From contig NZ_JAUSZK010000001.1 of the NCBI RefSeq assembly GCF_030817495.1, forward strand, positions 3,451,001 to 3,515,000: 64,000 nucleotides of DNA, in the 5' to 3' direction. The DNA comes from Streptomyces sp. V3I7 (GTDB lineage: Bacteria; Actinomycetota; Actinomycetes; Streptomycetales; Streptomycetaceae). Both the position numbers and the translations under genes were made by a program. Each line of letters starts with the position of its first letter. The stretch's first letter is position 1. The notes beneath the pieces were generated by a model. The model was given only the letters and a program-made list of their open reading frames with translations, made no database searches and was not told the DNA's origin. Below are positions 45,002-54,410 of this stretch, piece by piece.

Positions 45002-46456
45002 ATGCGCGCCACGGGTATCGCCCTCGCCGCCGCCGCGGCCGTCGCGGCGGCGGTCTGCACGCCGATCGTCCTCGCCCCCTCTGCGGTCGCCGCGGCCGCC
45101 AGGCCGGCCGACGACTTCGACGGTGACGGCTATCGCGACTTCGTCATGCTCGGCGGAGAGCACGGCAAGGACGGCCGGGTGACCGTCGTCTACGGCACGT
45201 CGACCGGCCCCGGCACCCGCGTCCAGACCCTCCACCAGGACTCGCCCGGCATCCCCGGCGCCGTGGAGGAGGGCGACCAGTGGGGCTTCGCCGCCACCAG
45301 CGCCGACCTCGACCGGGACGGTTACGCGGACCTGGTCGTCGCCTCTCCGGGCGAGCAGGTCGGCGACATCAAGAACCGCGGCGGCCTGACCGTCGTCTGG
45401 GGCGGCTCGAAGGGCCTCGGCTCGGGCACGGTCTTCTCGTCCCCGATCGCGCCGGAATACCCGGGATCGGGCGACAAGTTCGGACTGGACGTCGTCGCGG
45501 GCGACTTCGACGGCGACGGCGACCAGGACCTCACCGCGATCAGCGACAGCCAGGCCGGCGCCGTCCTGCTCAAGGGCCCCTTCACCCGGACCGGCGGACA
45601 CGGCGGCTGGCAGTCCCTCGGCGGCGACTACGGCCTGCCGAACATCTCCCAGCTGGCCGCGGGCCGGGTCACCGCCGACGGCGCCACCGACCTCTACCTC
45701 CTCGGCCGCGACCTCGAGCGCGACACCGACGTGTACCTGTGGGTCTACTTCCACCGGGGCGGCGCCGACTTCACCCGGCGCGCGTCCGCGACGCGCATCC
45801 CCGACGACGGCGGCCACCAGCTCGGCGGCGGCCCCCTCACCGCCATCGGCGACTTCGACAAGGACGGATACGGCGACCTCGCCCTCGGCCGCGGCTTCGA
45901 GAACCCGGACGGCGAACGCGGCTACGTCACCGTCCAGTACGGCGGCCCCACCGGCCCCGACACGGCTCGCACGCCGGTGAAGTTCACCCAGGACACGGCG
46001 GGAGTGCCCGGCGCCTCGGAGAACGAGGACCACTTCGGCGCCGTGGTGGCCGCCGGCGACGTGAACGGCGACGGTTACGCCGACCTCGCCGTCGGTGCCC
46101 CCGGCGAGGACCTGGAGGGCAAGCGCGACCCCGGCCTGGTGACGGTGCTGCTCGGCCGCGCGGGAGGCCTCTCGGGCACCGGCGCCAAGTCCTATGGCCA
46201 GAGCACCTCCGGCATCGCGGGCACGGCAGAGAACGACGACCGCTTCGGCCAGGACCTCAAGCTCACCGACTACACCCGCGACGGCCGCGCCGACCTCATG
46301 GTCGACGTGAACGAGCAGCTGGACAACACCCGTTGGGGCCTGGTGCACCTGCTGAAGGGCACGACGTCCGGCATCACGGCCACGGCCTCGAAGACGTACA
46401 ACGTCACCTCGCTGAACCTGCCGTACACCAAGGTGGGCGGGCCGTTCGCGCAGTGA
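45002..46456 (+). CDS. Secreted FG-GAP repeat protein
   Basis: 484 residues. A signal peptide (about 1-33, ending VAAAAR) leads to a seven-bladed integrin-alpha-type propeller. Calcium-binding loops DFDGDGYRD, DLDRDGYAD, DFDGDGDQD, DFDKDGYGD and DVNGDGYAD recur about every 60 residues, each near an FG or FGA motif (WGFAA, KFGLD, HFGAV, RFGQD). Secreted and probably involved in binding; function unknown. A homologous gene lies at 52349-53833 in the opposite orientation. Confidence 0.88.
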   Translation: MRATGIALAAAAAVAAAVCTPIVLAPSAVAAAARPADDFDGDGYRDFVMLGGEHGKDGRVTVVYGTSTGPGTRVQTLHQDSPGIPGAVEEGDQWGFAATSADLDRDGYADLVVASPGEQVGDIKNRGGLTVVWGGSKGLGSGTVFSSPIAPEYPGSGDKFGLDVVAGDFDGDGDQDLTAISDSQAGAVLLKGPFTRTGGHGGWQSLGGDYGLPNISQLAAGRVTADGATDLYLLGRDLERDTDVYLWVYFHRGGADFTRRASATRIPDDGGHQLGGGPLTAIGDFDKDGYGDLALGRGFENPDGERGYVTVQYGGPTGPDTARTPVKFTQDTAGVPGASENEDHFGAVVAAGDVNGDGYADLAVGAPGEDLEGKRDPGLVTVLLGRAGGLSGTGAKSYGQSTSGIAGTAENDDRFGQDLKLTDYTRDGRADLMVDVNEQLDNTRWGLVHLLKGTTSGITATASKTYNVTSLNLPYTKVGGPFAQ

Positions 46457-46636
46457 CGCGGGCGCCATGGACTGGGGCTGCGCAGATGAAAGCTGACCGG
46501 CCGGTGATCTTTCCGTCTTCGCGCGTCGGAAGTACCGTCGGGCTGCTCTTCATGCGAGAGGCAGCGACTTCGACCGGAAGGTGACGAGCGAAACCCGCCC
46601 CTGACCTATGGTCAAATCCAGAGAAGTGGCCGAGAA

Positions 46637-48055
46637 GTGAGACATATACAACCGCAGTTTCTGACGCTTCTTACGCGAATAAGCCGCAGGACTGCGTTCT
46701 CCGCATGGCGTCGACCACGGGCGAGACTCTGGGCCGTAGCGGGTGTCGTGGTTCTCGGGTTCCTCATTGCGCTGGAGATCGCCGCACGTCGTTACGGCCT
46801 GCCCGGGCCCATCACCAACCAGGTGCGAGAGGTGATATTCGCCCCCAAGTCGGGCGGCCTGCTGTACGCCTCCATGGCGTTGATGTCGGTGGTGCTCACC
46901 TGGCGGCAGAGGTTCATCGCGGTGGCTGCCGCGATCGGTATCGACGTCGCCGTCTTCGCGGTCCGGTGGGCGACCGACTCCCCGGTGACCGACGGCCACC
47001 CCTTCGGCAACGGCGCGCTGTGGGTGACGCTGGGCTGTGGGGTCATCGCCGTCACCCGCCGCACCGGCCGGGAACGTGTCCTGCTGCTGAAGGGTGTCGG
47101 ACTGGGCCTGCTGCTGATGGCCGGCCGCAAGACCGGTGACATCTGGTTGCTCATCACCGCGAAGACCCGTCCGGCGGTGCTCGACCAGTACGTGGCAACC
47201 GCCGACCACGCGCTGGGCGACCCGTCATGGCTGGCAGGCCGGATCGTCACGGCCACCGGCCCCCTCGGCTTCAATTTCCTCGACTTCGTCTACGGCCAGC
47301 TACCGGTGGCCGCGGTCGTCGTCGCGCTGTATCAACTGCGTGGCGTGGCCCGCGAACGCCGCTTCCCGCGCCACCACCTGGTGCGCACCTTTCTGGTGAT
47401 CGGTCTCCTCGGGCCGGCGATCTACATGATCTTTCCGGTGGTCGGACCGCTCTTCGCCTACGGCACCGGCACCGAGCACTGGGCGGCGGTCCGCCTGTGG
47501 GCGCCGGACATCACGTCCAGCGGTCCCTGGGCGGTGGCCGACCTGTGGCCGCAGACGCCGCCGCCGATCAACACCCCGCACCACATGGCGTTCGACGAGA
47601 TCACCCCGCGGAACTGCATGCCCAGCCTGCACACGGCGTGGGCGGTCGCGATCTTCATCCATTCCCGGACCGGCCCACGGATCCTGCGACTCGCAGGCAC
47701 GTTCTGGCTGATCGCCACGCTCTTCGCAACGCTGGGATTCGGCTACCACTACGGCGCGGACATCATCGCCGGCGTGGTCTTCACGCTCACGATCGAGGCA
47801 GCTCTGCGCTCGTTCGACCGCGGCTGGGACCGATCGGGGATCCAGCTGGTCGTTCACGGCGCCACGGTCTTCGCCGCGCTCCTGGTGTCCTATCGCTGTC
47901 TGCCGTTGGAGATGGCCAGGCATCCGTGGGTGGCCGGCCCCCTCCTCGTACTGGCCATGACCTCGGTGATCTACGGCTACGTACGGACCATCACGCCGTG
48001 GGAACCGAGGACCGCACCAGCTCGGCAACCGGAACCGCAACCCGAACCGATCTGA
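46637..48055 (+). CDS. PAP2-superfamily membrane enzyme
   Basis: 472 residues, GTG start. About ten membrane segments. The C-terminal half has the PAP2 motifs RNCMPSLHTAWAVAI (motif 2) and GFGYHYGADIIAGVV (motif 3), spaced as in inositol phosphorylceramide synthase / PAP2_3 relatives. It is likely a lipid phosphatase or a phosphatidyl or phosphoinositol transferase acting on the outer membrane face. The tail (PEPQPEPI) is cytosolic. Confidence 0.83.
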   Translation: MRHIQPQFLTLLTRISRRTAFSAWRRPRARLWAVAGVVVLGFLIALEIAARRYGLPGPITNQVREVIFAPKSGGLLYASMALMSVVLTWRQRFIAVAAAIGIDVAVFAVRWATDSPVTDGHPFGNGALWVTLGCGVIAVTRRTGRERVLLLKGVGLGLLLMAGRKTGDIWLLITAKTRPAVLDQYVATADHALGDPSWLAGRIVTATGPLGFNFLDFVYGQLPVAAVVVALYQLRGVARERRFPRHHLVRTFLVIGLLGPAIYMIFPVVGPLFAYGTGTEHWAAVRLWAPDITSSGPWAVADLWPQTPPPINTPHHMAFDEITPRNCMPSLHTAWAVAIFIHSRTGPRILRLAGTFWLIATLFATLGFGYHYGADIIAGVVFTLTIEAALRSFDRGWDRSGIQLVVHGATVFAALLVSYRCLPLEMARHPWVAGPLLVLAMTSVIYGYVRTITPWEPRTAPARQPEPQPEPI

Positions 48056-48165
48056 ATCGCGTCGCACCAGGCTCTCGGCTGAACACGGGCCCGGGCCGTG
48101 CGCGTCTTCACTCATGTGCGTCCCGGAGCCGTACGTGGGCGGGCGGCCCGCCCGCGCGTACGTGA

Positions 48166-48516
48166 TCAGCCCGAACCGGGATGGGGGCTGCCGGACGCTT
48201 CGTTCGCGGCACGGCGGTACTCGGCGTTGATGCGCTGAGCTTCCTCGAGCTGGTCCTCGAGGATGACGATGCGGCAAGCAGCCTCGATCGGGGTTCCCCT
48301 GTCGACGAGTTCGCGCGCGCGAGCGGCGATCCGCAGTTGGTAGCGGGAGTACCGGCGATGTCCGCCCTCCGAGCGCAGCGGAGTGATCAGACGTGCCTCA
48401 CCGATGGCTCGGAGGAACCCAGGGGTGGTGCCGAGCATTTCGGCGGCCCGGCCCATGGTGTACGCGGGGTAGTCGTCGTCTTCCAGACGATCGCTGAGTG
48501 GAGTATCTGCTGCCAT
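48166..48516 (-). CDS. MerR-type helix-turn-helix regulator
   Basis: 116 residues from the ATG at 48516, which has GAGGTGAC directly in front. Residues about 20-85 form the MerR winged HTH: YTMGRAAEMLGTTPGFLRAIGEARLITPLRSEGGHRRYSRYQL in pieces, followed by a dimerisation helix (DRGTPIEAACRIVILEDQLEEAQRINAEYRR). There is no effector domain, so it is of the short MerR type seen in Streptomyces stress and development loci. Target unknown. Confidence 0.83.
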   Translation of the reverse strand: MAADTPLSDRLEDDDYPAYTMGRAAEMLGTTPGFLRAIGEARLITPLRSEGGHRRYSRYQLRIAARARELVDRGTPIEAACRIVILEDQLEEAQRINAEYRRAANEASGSPHPGSG

Positions 48517-49262
48517 GTCACCTCGTTGTGCAACGCGTCGAGGGGCCCTGATGCCGTACGGCACCAGGGCCCCGAAGGGAATTCAACACCATCTGTCGGC
48601 CCTCATGCTGTGCCGACCTTCTGTTTCCGCTACCCGGCCCCGCGAGGGGAGGGGTGCGGGGATCGCGGCTGCGTGACCGGGGACCACCATCCAATCCGGG
48701 GTCTTGCGGTACCCGGGCCGAGAACTTCTCGGGCCGGGCGATCCTGATGGCGTCTGCTCCTCCGTCCTTCCTCTGAACCTGAACCAACCTCTTGGTGAAC
48801 GGGTACTGCGGTACTGCGGTACTGCACGGTGTTGCCGTTGGCAGCCCCTCGACCTGCGGGCTGCCCAGTGCGGCTCTCAGCCCCGTCACCGTTCTGCGAA
48901 CACCGTGGCTTCGGAGCTCCAGAGCCGCACTGACCTGCGAACTTCAGACACTGCTACCCGCCAGTTCGTGTCTGCCGGGTCTCGCTGACCGTGTCAACGA
49001 GAAAGAGATTAACCATGCCAGGATCCAATGTCTACTCCGACAAAGACAGATTTTGGAATGCAGGAGTCAGAGGCATCCGGCATCCTGTGGCTGCGATAAC
49101 GCCTTCGCAAACGCCTTCGCACGGACGGCGAGGCCGCGAGGGCAGCGGGGGGCGGCGCGGGGCGGCGAGGGCGGTCGAGGCCGCGATACGACGGTGAGGG
49201 CCCTGCCGACGCGCGTCGGCAGGGCCCTCACCGGGTCTCTGGTGGCGGTGTTCCGCCTGTCC
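48517..49262. other. Long intergenic region without a recognisable gene
   Basis: 746 bases. It contains a GC-rich hairpin at 48542-48573, three copies of GGTACTGC (48802-48825), a doubtful small ORF from 49015 (MPGSNVYSDKDRFW start, preceded by AAAGAG) and the terminator palindrome at 49192-49233. The stretch around 48990-49110 has lower GC content than its surroundings. Confidence 0.45.
49192..49233 (-). terminator. Perfect 42-bp palindrome, terminator of the SCO5918-type gene
   Basis: 21-bp arms (49192-49212 and 49213-49233) with no mismatch, 30 bases past the stop of the minus-strand gene at 49263. Confidence 0.8.
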
Positions 49263-49577
49263 TCACGCCTCGGGGGAGGCGGCGTACCCGAGCAGCGCCG
49301 ACGCGGTCTGGAGCGGCGTGGGGACACCAGCCGGCGCGGTCTCGGGCTGCTGGTGGCAGGTGAAGCCGAGGAGGGTCATGGCCCGGACGACTTCGCCGCT
49401 GGTGAAGTCGCGGCGGTCCTGCCGGGTGATGACCTGGCCTACTTGCTTGACCGGGTAGCGCCGGCGGCCGATGGTCACGGACTCACCCGTGACGAGCTCG
49501 GGCGTGACGCCCTTCATCGAGGCCAGCACCCCGCTCTTGGTCAGGTCGAACGGGTACCGGGCGATGACACAGCGCAT
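49263..49577 (-). CDS. SCO5918 family protein
   Basis: 104 residues. MRCVIARYPFDLTKSGVLAS, ESVTIGRRRYPVKQVGQVI and RQDRRDFTSGEVVRAMTLLGF are characteristic of a small family that in Streptomyces stands next to a DEAD-box helicase and a cold shock gene, exactly as here. Function unknown; probably part of the cold response. Last gene of the minus-strand series helicase - CBS protein - this gene. Confidence 0.82.
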   Translation of the reverse strand: MRCVIARYPFDLTKSGVLASMKGVTPELVTGESVTIGRRRYPVKQVGQVITRQDRRDFTSGEVVRAMTLLGFTCHQQPETAPAGVPTPLQTASALLGYAASPEA

Positions 49578-49630
49578 GATGCCTCACAGCGGAGAAGAAG
49601 AAGGCGGACGAGCTGACCGGGCGGGGTGGA

Positions 49631-49978
49631 TCAGCGGGCGAAGGTGAGGACGCCAGGGGTCCGGCCATGCTCACCGATGGCGGCGGCCCGAGCGCCGGAC
49701 GACGAGAACGGTCCGGCGGATACGTCACGCAGCCGGATCCGGTCCGTGTAGGCGGGGCTGTCGCGGAGAGCGGACAGCCGGGCCAGGGTGATCATGCCCG
49801 TGCGCTGGTCGTCCCCGTCGCAGACGACGAGGTGGTCGACACGAGCACCGGCCATGAGGGACAGGGCCACCTCGACCGTCATGTCGTCACAGACCCGAGG
49901 TCCGGACACGTCCCCCTGGTCGACCTCGGCCTGGGGGGAGGGATCCACTGCACGGTGCTGCGTCGGAGCCGGCGTCAT
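49631..49978 (-). CDS. CBS-domain-type small protein
   Basis: 115 residues with AGGAGG before the ATG at 49978. VCDDMTVEVALSLMAGARVDHLVVCDGDDQRTGMITLARLSAL is one CBS motif (in pieces: VxxAxxLM...HLxVxD). A second half is degenerate. Such proteins sense adenosyl ligands. It belongs to the cold-shock-linked cluster between helicase and SCO5918-type genes. Confidence 0.78.
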   Translation of the reverse strand: MTPAPTQHRAVDPSPQAEVDQGDVSGPRVCDDMTVEVALSLMAGARVDHLVVCDGDDQRTGMITLARLSALRDSPAYTDRIRLRDVSAGPFSSSGARAAAIGEHGRTPGVLTFAR

Positions 49979-50054
49979 AGGTGCCTCCTACAGGAAAGGG
50001 ATCGGCCAGGAAGGTGTCGGTCGGCTTGTGATCGCAGCGGCTCCATAGGGGGTG

Positions 50055-50089
50055 CTCGTCGGTCAGGCGAGCCCGGCCTGACCGACGAG
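50055..50089 (-). terminator. Terminator of the DEAD-box helicase gene
   Basis: A 14-bp perfect stem (50055-50068 with 50076-50089) with a 7-nt loop, 8 bases past the helicase stop codon. Confidence 0.78.
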
Positions 50090-50096
50090 ACACCCG

Positions 50097-51602
50097 CTAG
50101 GCAGCCGAGTCGAAGCCGGGCCGCCGCTGTGACCTGCGGCGCGCCGCTTCGCCGACGGACCGGCCCTGGCCGGCGGGGCCCCGGCGACCCCGACGTCCCT
50201 GGGACGGAGAGGACGCGCCGCGGGGACGTTCCATCGCCGGCGAGGTGATGACGACCGGGACACCGGAAGGGGCCTGGGCCCCGGTGATGCGGCTCAGCTC
50301 CGCCTCGCCCGAACGCACCTGGGCGACCTGGGGAGTGACGCCTGCCGAAGCCATCAGGCGGCTCATACCGCGACGCTGGCCAGGGGTCACCAGGGTGACG
50401 ACGCTGCCGGACTCGCCGGCGCGGGCCGTACGACCGCTGCGGTGCAGGTAGTCCTTGTGGTCGCTGGGCGGATCCACATTGACGACCAGGTCGAGGTTGT
50501 CGACGTGGATCCCGCGCGCCGCGACGTTGGTCGCCACCAGTACCGTCACATGCCCGCTCTTGAACTGGGCCAGGGTCCGCGTCCGCTGTGGCTGGGACTT
50601 GCCACCGTGCAGGGCCGCGGCGCGGACGCCGTTGCTCAGCAGGTGCTCGGTCAGCCGGTCCACCGCGTGCTTGGTGTCGAGGAACATGATCACCCGGCCG
50701 TCTCGCGCCGCGATCTCGGTGGTCGTCCGGTGCTTGTCCGCGTCGTGCACATGGAGGACGTGGTGCTCCATCGTGGTGACCGCGCCGGCCGACGGGTCGA
50801 CGGAGTGGACCACCGGGTCCGTCAGGTAGCGGCGGACCAGCAGGTCGACGTTGCGGTCCAGGGTGGCCGAGAAGAGCATCCGCTGCCCGTCGGGACGTAC
50901 CTGGTCGAGCAGGGCGGTGACCTGGGGCATGAAGCCCATGTCGGCCATCTGGTCGGCCTCGTCGAGGACCGTGATGGCGACATCGTCCAGCCGGCAGTCG
51001 CCCCGGTCGATGAGGTCCTTGAGCCGCCCGGGCGTCGCTACGACCACCTCGGCCCCGGCGCGCAGCGCACCGGCCTGCCTGCCGATGGACATCCCGCCGA
51101 CGACGGCGGCCAGCCGCAGGCTCACGGAGCGGGCGTACGGAGTGAGTGCGTCGGTGACCTGCTGGGCGAGCTCGCGGGTGGGGACGAGGATGAGGGCGAG
51201 CGGCTGCCGCGGCTCGGCGCGCTGCCCCGCCGTCCGGGCCAGTACGGCGAGGCCGAAGGCGAGGGTCTTGCCCGAGCCGGTGCGGCCACGACCGAGTACG
51301 TCACGACCGGCCAGAGAGTTCGGCAGGGTCGCCGCCTGGATCGGGAACGGTACGGTCACGCCCTCGCGGCCGAGCGTGGCCAACAGCCGCGCGGGCATGG
51401 CGAGATCGGCGAACGCCTCGACGACGGGCAGCGCGGGCGTGACCGTCTTCGGCAGGGCGAACTCGCCCTGTACGGCCCGTCCGGCCTGTCGATTTCCGTA
51501 TCCGTTGCCGTATCCCTTGGAACGGCGCGGCCCTCCTGAGCGGTTCGCGCCGGCGCTTCCTCCGAAGCGGTCATAGGTACGAGATGTGCGGGCACTATTC
51601 AT
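50097..51602 (-). CDS. DEAD-box RNA helicase (RhlE-like)
   Basis: 501 residues. An N-terminal Gly/Arg/Tyr-rich tail (about 1-45), then the helicase core: Q motif (VPFPIQAATLP), Walker A GRTGSGKT (106-113), PTREL, TPGR, DEAD, SAT, and HRSGRTARAG. The C-terminal tail is basic (GRRGRRGPAGQGR). ATP-dependent unwinding of RNA secondary structure, typical of cold adaptation. It lies downstream of a cold shock protein gene and upstream of two small cold-cluster genes. Cytosolic. Confidence 0.92.
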   Translation of the reverse strand: MNSARTSRTYDRFGGSAGANRSGGPRRSKGYGNGYGNRQAGRAVQGEFALPKTVTPALPVVEAFADLAMPARLLATLGREGVTVPFPIQAATLPNSLAGRDVLGRGRTGSGKTLAFGLAVLARTAGQRAEPRQPLALILVPTRELAQQVTDALTPYARSVSLRLAAVVGGMSIGRQAGALRAGAEVVVATPGRLKDLIDRGDCRLDDVAITVLDEADQMADMGFMPQVTALLDQVRPDGQRMLFSATLDRNVDLLVRRYLTDPVVHSVDPSAGAVTTMEHHVLHVHDADKHRTTTEIAARDGRVIMFLDTKHAVDRLTEHLLSNGVRAAALHGGKSQPQRTRTLAQFKSGHVTVLVATNVAARGIHVDNLDLVVNVDPPSDHKDYLHRSGRTARAGESGSVVTLVTPGQRRGMSRLMASAGVTPQVAQVRSGEAELSRITGAQAPSGVPVVITSPAMERPRGASSPSQGRRGRRGPAGQGRSVGEAARRRSQRRPGFDSAA

Positions 51603-51778
51603 GCGGAGCCTTCCTTGATGAGGCGCGTAGCAAGGAATTCCCGCAGCAGATGAGCGGCGCAGAGAATCTCGGGACGAGCCAAAGTCGATGCGGGCCGAGT
51701 CGGAACCGACGGGGAATGTGTCACCGGTCGGTGAGGAGGCGGAGCTCTCCGGTCACGTGCCCTGAAATGCAGCGAGCC

Positions 51779-51807
51779 GGGGCCCGCACCCCAGAGGTGC
51801 GGGCCCC
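51779..51807 (-). terminator. Terminator after the cold shock gene
   Basis: A 12-bp perfect stem (51779-51790 with 51796-51807) and a 5-nt loop CCAGA, 29 bases past the stop codon. Confidence 0.8.
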
Positions 51808-51836
51808 AGCTACGAAGTACGCGTCAGCGCTTTGCG

Positions 51837-52040
51837 TCAGGCGGGAACGATGTTCTCGGCCGTCGGGCCCTTCTGGCCCTGCGCGATGTCGAACGACACC
51901 TTCTGGCCTTCCAGCAGCTCGCGGAAGCCCTGGGTGGCGATGTTCGAGTAGTGGGCGAAGACGTCGGCGCCGCCGCCGTCCTGCTCGATGAAGCCGAAGC
52001 CCTTTTCCGCGTTGAACCACTTCACGGTGCCAGTAGCCAT
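51837..52040 (-). CDS. Cold shock protein (CspA family)
   Basis: 67 residues: [20 protein letters not shown] with RNP1 (KGFGFI) and RNP2 (DVFAHYSNI as VFAHY). An RNA chaperone that melts structures at low temperature. The ribosome binding site GAAGGGGA is six bases before the ATG. A 308-base upstream region, free of genes, may form the long regulated leader common in csp genes. It precedes the DEAD-box helicase in the same orientation. Confidence 0.95.
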   Translation of the reverse strand: MATGTVKWFNAEKGFGFIEQDGGGADVFAHYSNIATQGFRELLEGQKVSFDIAQGQKGPTAENIVPA

Positions 52041-52348
52041 TTCATTTCCCCTTCGGAGACGGTGTCAAGAATTCACCCTGTGTGAATCCCGTGTCGCCGT
52101 GATGATTACCCCGTCGGAAATGAATCTTCTGGCAACCACACCTGCAACTGAGATCGACAGTAGCACGGTGCGATCGGCTCCGCACGGTCGATAATTCTCT
52201 CCGGATGGCGGCCCAAGAAAGACTCGCCGGGCCCCGCACCTATTTCTCACTTCACGGGAACAGATATTGCTCTCCGTGGCTGTGGTTTTCCTGCCGCGCA
52301 CGTCCACCCACAGCCGCGTGACCTCCGCTGATCGTACGTACGGCCTCC
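52041..52348. other. Long leader / promoter region of the cold shock gene
   Basis: 308 bases without a gene and with noticeably lower GC content (about 52060-52320) than the neighbours. Includes A/T-containing inverted bits such as TTCACCCTGTGTGAA (52064-52078). Probably promoter and 5' leader of csp. Confidence 0.5.
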
Positions 52349-53833
52349 CTAGTTGGAGACGTGAGGGCTCGGCAGGGCGGCTCCGAAGTAGCCCTTGGTG
52401 TTGCGAACGGTGATTCCGGCGCTCTTGCCGCACAGGTTGACCGAACCGCTCAGGACTGGGCCAGAGGCGGAGCCGCGGGCGGTCCACAGGCAGCCGTCGC
52501 TGTTCTCGGTGGGTACGCCGACGACCGTCTCGGCCTTGCCGTCCTTGTTGAGGTCGGCGAGGTGGACGGCCGCGCCGAACTGGTCGCCGGCCTCTGCGGC
52601 ACCGGGTACGTCAGCCGTGTTCTGGGTGTACCCGACCGCCTTGGCTGTGGTCAGGCCGGAGGCGGAGCCGCGCAGCAAAACGGCTGTGCCTGCAAATTTG
52701 AGCGTGCCGACCGCCTCACCGGGAGAGCCGACGAGGACGTCGGCGTACCCGTCGGCGTTGACGTCGCCGACGCTGAGCGACTGTCCGAACTGGTCGCCGT
52801 CCTCAGCGGTTCCCGGGACTCCGGCCGTGGCCTGGTGGAAGACCTGTGGCTGCTGGTCGACGGTGATGCCCTGCGCGCTGCCGTAGAGGACCTGGATCTC
52901 GCCACCGCGGTGCGCCGCGCCGGTCGCATTCATAGTGGAATCGTCATCCGCGATACCAGTGACGAGGTCGCCGTAGCCGTCACCGTTGATGTCACCGATC
53001 TGGCCGGCGTGGCCGTCGGCGTAGGGAAGTTCGGTGGGCCAATTGGCCGACTCGTCGGCGCCCGGGGGACCGTTGTCGACGTACACAGATCCACGAAGGT
53101 CGTCGTCCGAGGGCCCCGGCAGCCAGAAGCGCTCCGCTCTGCCGTCGCCGTTCACGTCACCCATCACCACGCCACGGGTCCCGCCGAAGCGGTCATCCAG
53201 GTAGTGGGATGCGGCCTTGCCGATGCGGGTGAAGGGGCCGGTGTAGGAGGTGCCCTCGCAGCGCGAGCCGATGCTCACCTCCGGGGCGCCGTCCCCGTTC
53301 ATGTCACCTGTGGCCAGGGAGTTCCCGAAGCCGCAGTACGTGCGGCCGTCCCCGTATCCGGCCGGCGGAGAGATGGTCGCACCGCCCGTCAGCCCGCTGG
53401 GCCCACCCCATACGACGGTCACAGAGCCCCGGAGTTCCTTGTCGCCGACCTGCTCCCTCGGAGTGCCGACGAGTAGATCCGCGTACCCGTCCCGATCGAG
53501 ATCGGCGCTGGCGACCGTCGCGCCGAAGGCGTCCCATTCCTCGGGCTCTCCAGGGATCCCGGAGGTCGCCTGCGTGATGACCGTCCGGCGCGTGGTGCTC
53601 ACCGATGAGGCCGACCCGTACAGGACGACGACGGCGCCGGCTTCCTCCACGGTGCCGTTGGCGGCGTGGGGCGCGCCGACGACCAGGTCACGGTAGCCGT
53701 CACCGTTGAAGTCGTCCTGGACGGCTGCGGTGTTGGCCCCCTTGTAAGGACTGATGGCGGAAGCGGTCGTCGGGGTGAGGGCAACGGCGAGAAGGGGGGC
53801 GAGCACGGCGGCGGCCGTGGCTGCTCTGCGCAA
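52349..53833 (-). CDS. Secreted FG-GAP repeat protein
   Basis: 494 residues, starting at TTG (53833) with AAGGAG six bases upstream. Signal peptide about 1-26 (ending ASA). Seven integrin-alpha-type blades with DFNGDGYRD, DLDRDGYAD, DMNGDGAPE, DVNGDGRAE, DINGDGYGD, DVNADGYAD and DLNKDGKAE calcium loops and FG motifs. Homologous over its length to the protein encoded at 45002-46456, for example in ADLDRDGYAD followed by REQVGD and VTVVWGG. The two genes point towards each other. Confidence 0.87.
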   Translation of the reverse strand: MRRAATAAAVLAPLLAVALTPTTASAISPYKGANTAAVQDDFNGDGYRDLVVGAPHAANGTVEEAGAVVVLYGSASSVSTTRRTVITQATSGIPGEPEEWDAFGATVASADLDRDGYADLLVGTPREQVGDKELRGSVTVVWGGPSGLTGGATISPPAGYGDGRTYCGFGNSLATGDMNGDGAPEVSIGSRCEGTSYTGPFTRIGKAASHYLDDRFGGTRGVVMGDVNGDGRAERFWLPGPSDDDLRGSVYVDNGPPGADESANWPTELPYADGHAGQIGDINGDGYGDLVTGIADDDSTMNATGAAHRGGEIQVLYGSAQGITVDQQPQVFHQATAGVPGTAEDGDQFGQSLSVGDVNADGYADVLVGSPGEAVGTLKFAGTAVLLRGSASGLTTAKAVGYTQNTADVPGAAEAGDQFGAAVHLADLNKDGKAETVVGVPTENSDGCLWTARGSASGPVLSGSVNLCGKSAGITVRNTKGYFGAALPSPHVSN

Positions 53834-54048
53834 CGGGACTCCTTGACGGAAGGACGGGGACTGCAGGGACAGCGGAACGACCAGAGCGACAGCACGTGAA
53901 GCTCAGTCGCCCCACTGGACACACGAGAAGCCCTCATGGTTGTGCGGGATCCCCCATCTCGCGACGTCCTAGCTGCGATCGTCGTGAGGTCGCCGACGGG
54001 ATCGATGAGATGGTGCGCGCTCAGCATGCGAAGCACAGACGACAAATG

Positions 54049-54074
54049 AGGCCCAGGTCAGCTGACCTGGGCCT
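54049..54074 (-). terminator. Terminator palindrome beside the left att copy
   Basis: AGGCCCAGGTCAG followed by its exact reverse complement (13-bp arms). It matches, with changes, the terminator beside the intact tRNA-Gly at 61331-61357. It is probably the original terminator of that tRNA. Confidence 0.75.
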
Positions 54075-54081
54075 GAAATAC

Positions 54082-54126
54082 GGAGCGGGTGACGAGAATC
54101 GAACTCGCGCTCTCAGCTTGGGAAGC
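54082..54126 (-). repeat. Left attachment site: 3' half of tRNA-Gly (att copy)
   Basis: 45 bases identical to 61364-61408, comprising the T arm, variable region and anticodon-loop 3' side of tRNA-Gly(CCC). The rest of the tRNA is missing here. This is the classic footprint of a tyrosine-recombinase element that integrated into the 3' end of a tRNA gene. Confidence 0.85.
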
Positions 54127-54410
54127 GATGGCGTTTGCTCGCTGAACAGCACGCTGACCTGCGGTAACACGGAACCAGAGTTCCATGGTCAGGCCGGGAG
54201 CGCACCTTTGGTGACCGCTGTTGTCCGCCCTGAAGGGCACGGATGGGGCACGCGATTGAAGCGAGGGCCGTGCGGGCGCCTTCAGCGCGACGTCGACTTC
54301 CGTTCCCGGGACGGGAGTCGAGCGACAGCTTGGGGCTTTACCTGGGCGACGTGTCAGGTATCCACAAGCCGGGAGCCCCTGGCAGGGGATCTTGATGGTG
54401 GAGAGATGTC

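Larger units (their letters stand above)
53834..54410. other. Intergenic region containing the left island boundary
   Basis: 577 bases. From left: promoter region of the FG-GAP gene; a 26-bp palindrome (54049-54074); the 45-bp copy of the tRNA-Gly 3' half (54082-54126); and 280 bases of island DNA without a recognisable gene. Confidence 0.55.

Noticed and set aside
49015..49197. Small plus-strand ORF starting MPGSNVYSDKDRFW
   Set aside because: A possible ribosome binding site exists, but after 25 codons the frame turns into Arg/Gly-rich sequence running into the terminator palindrome; not convincing as a gene.
53896..54130. Possible integrase C-terminus left of the att copy (REVADGIDEMVRAQ)
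   Set aside because: It lies outside the island on the chromosomal side and has no catalytic motif of a tyrosine recombinase.
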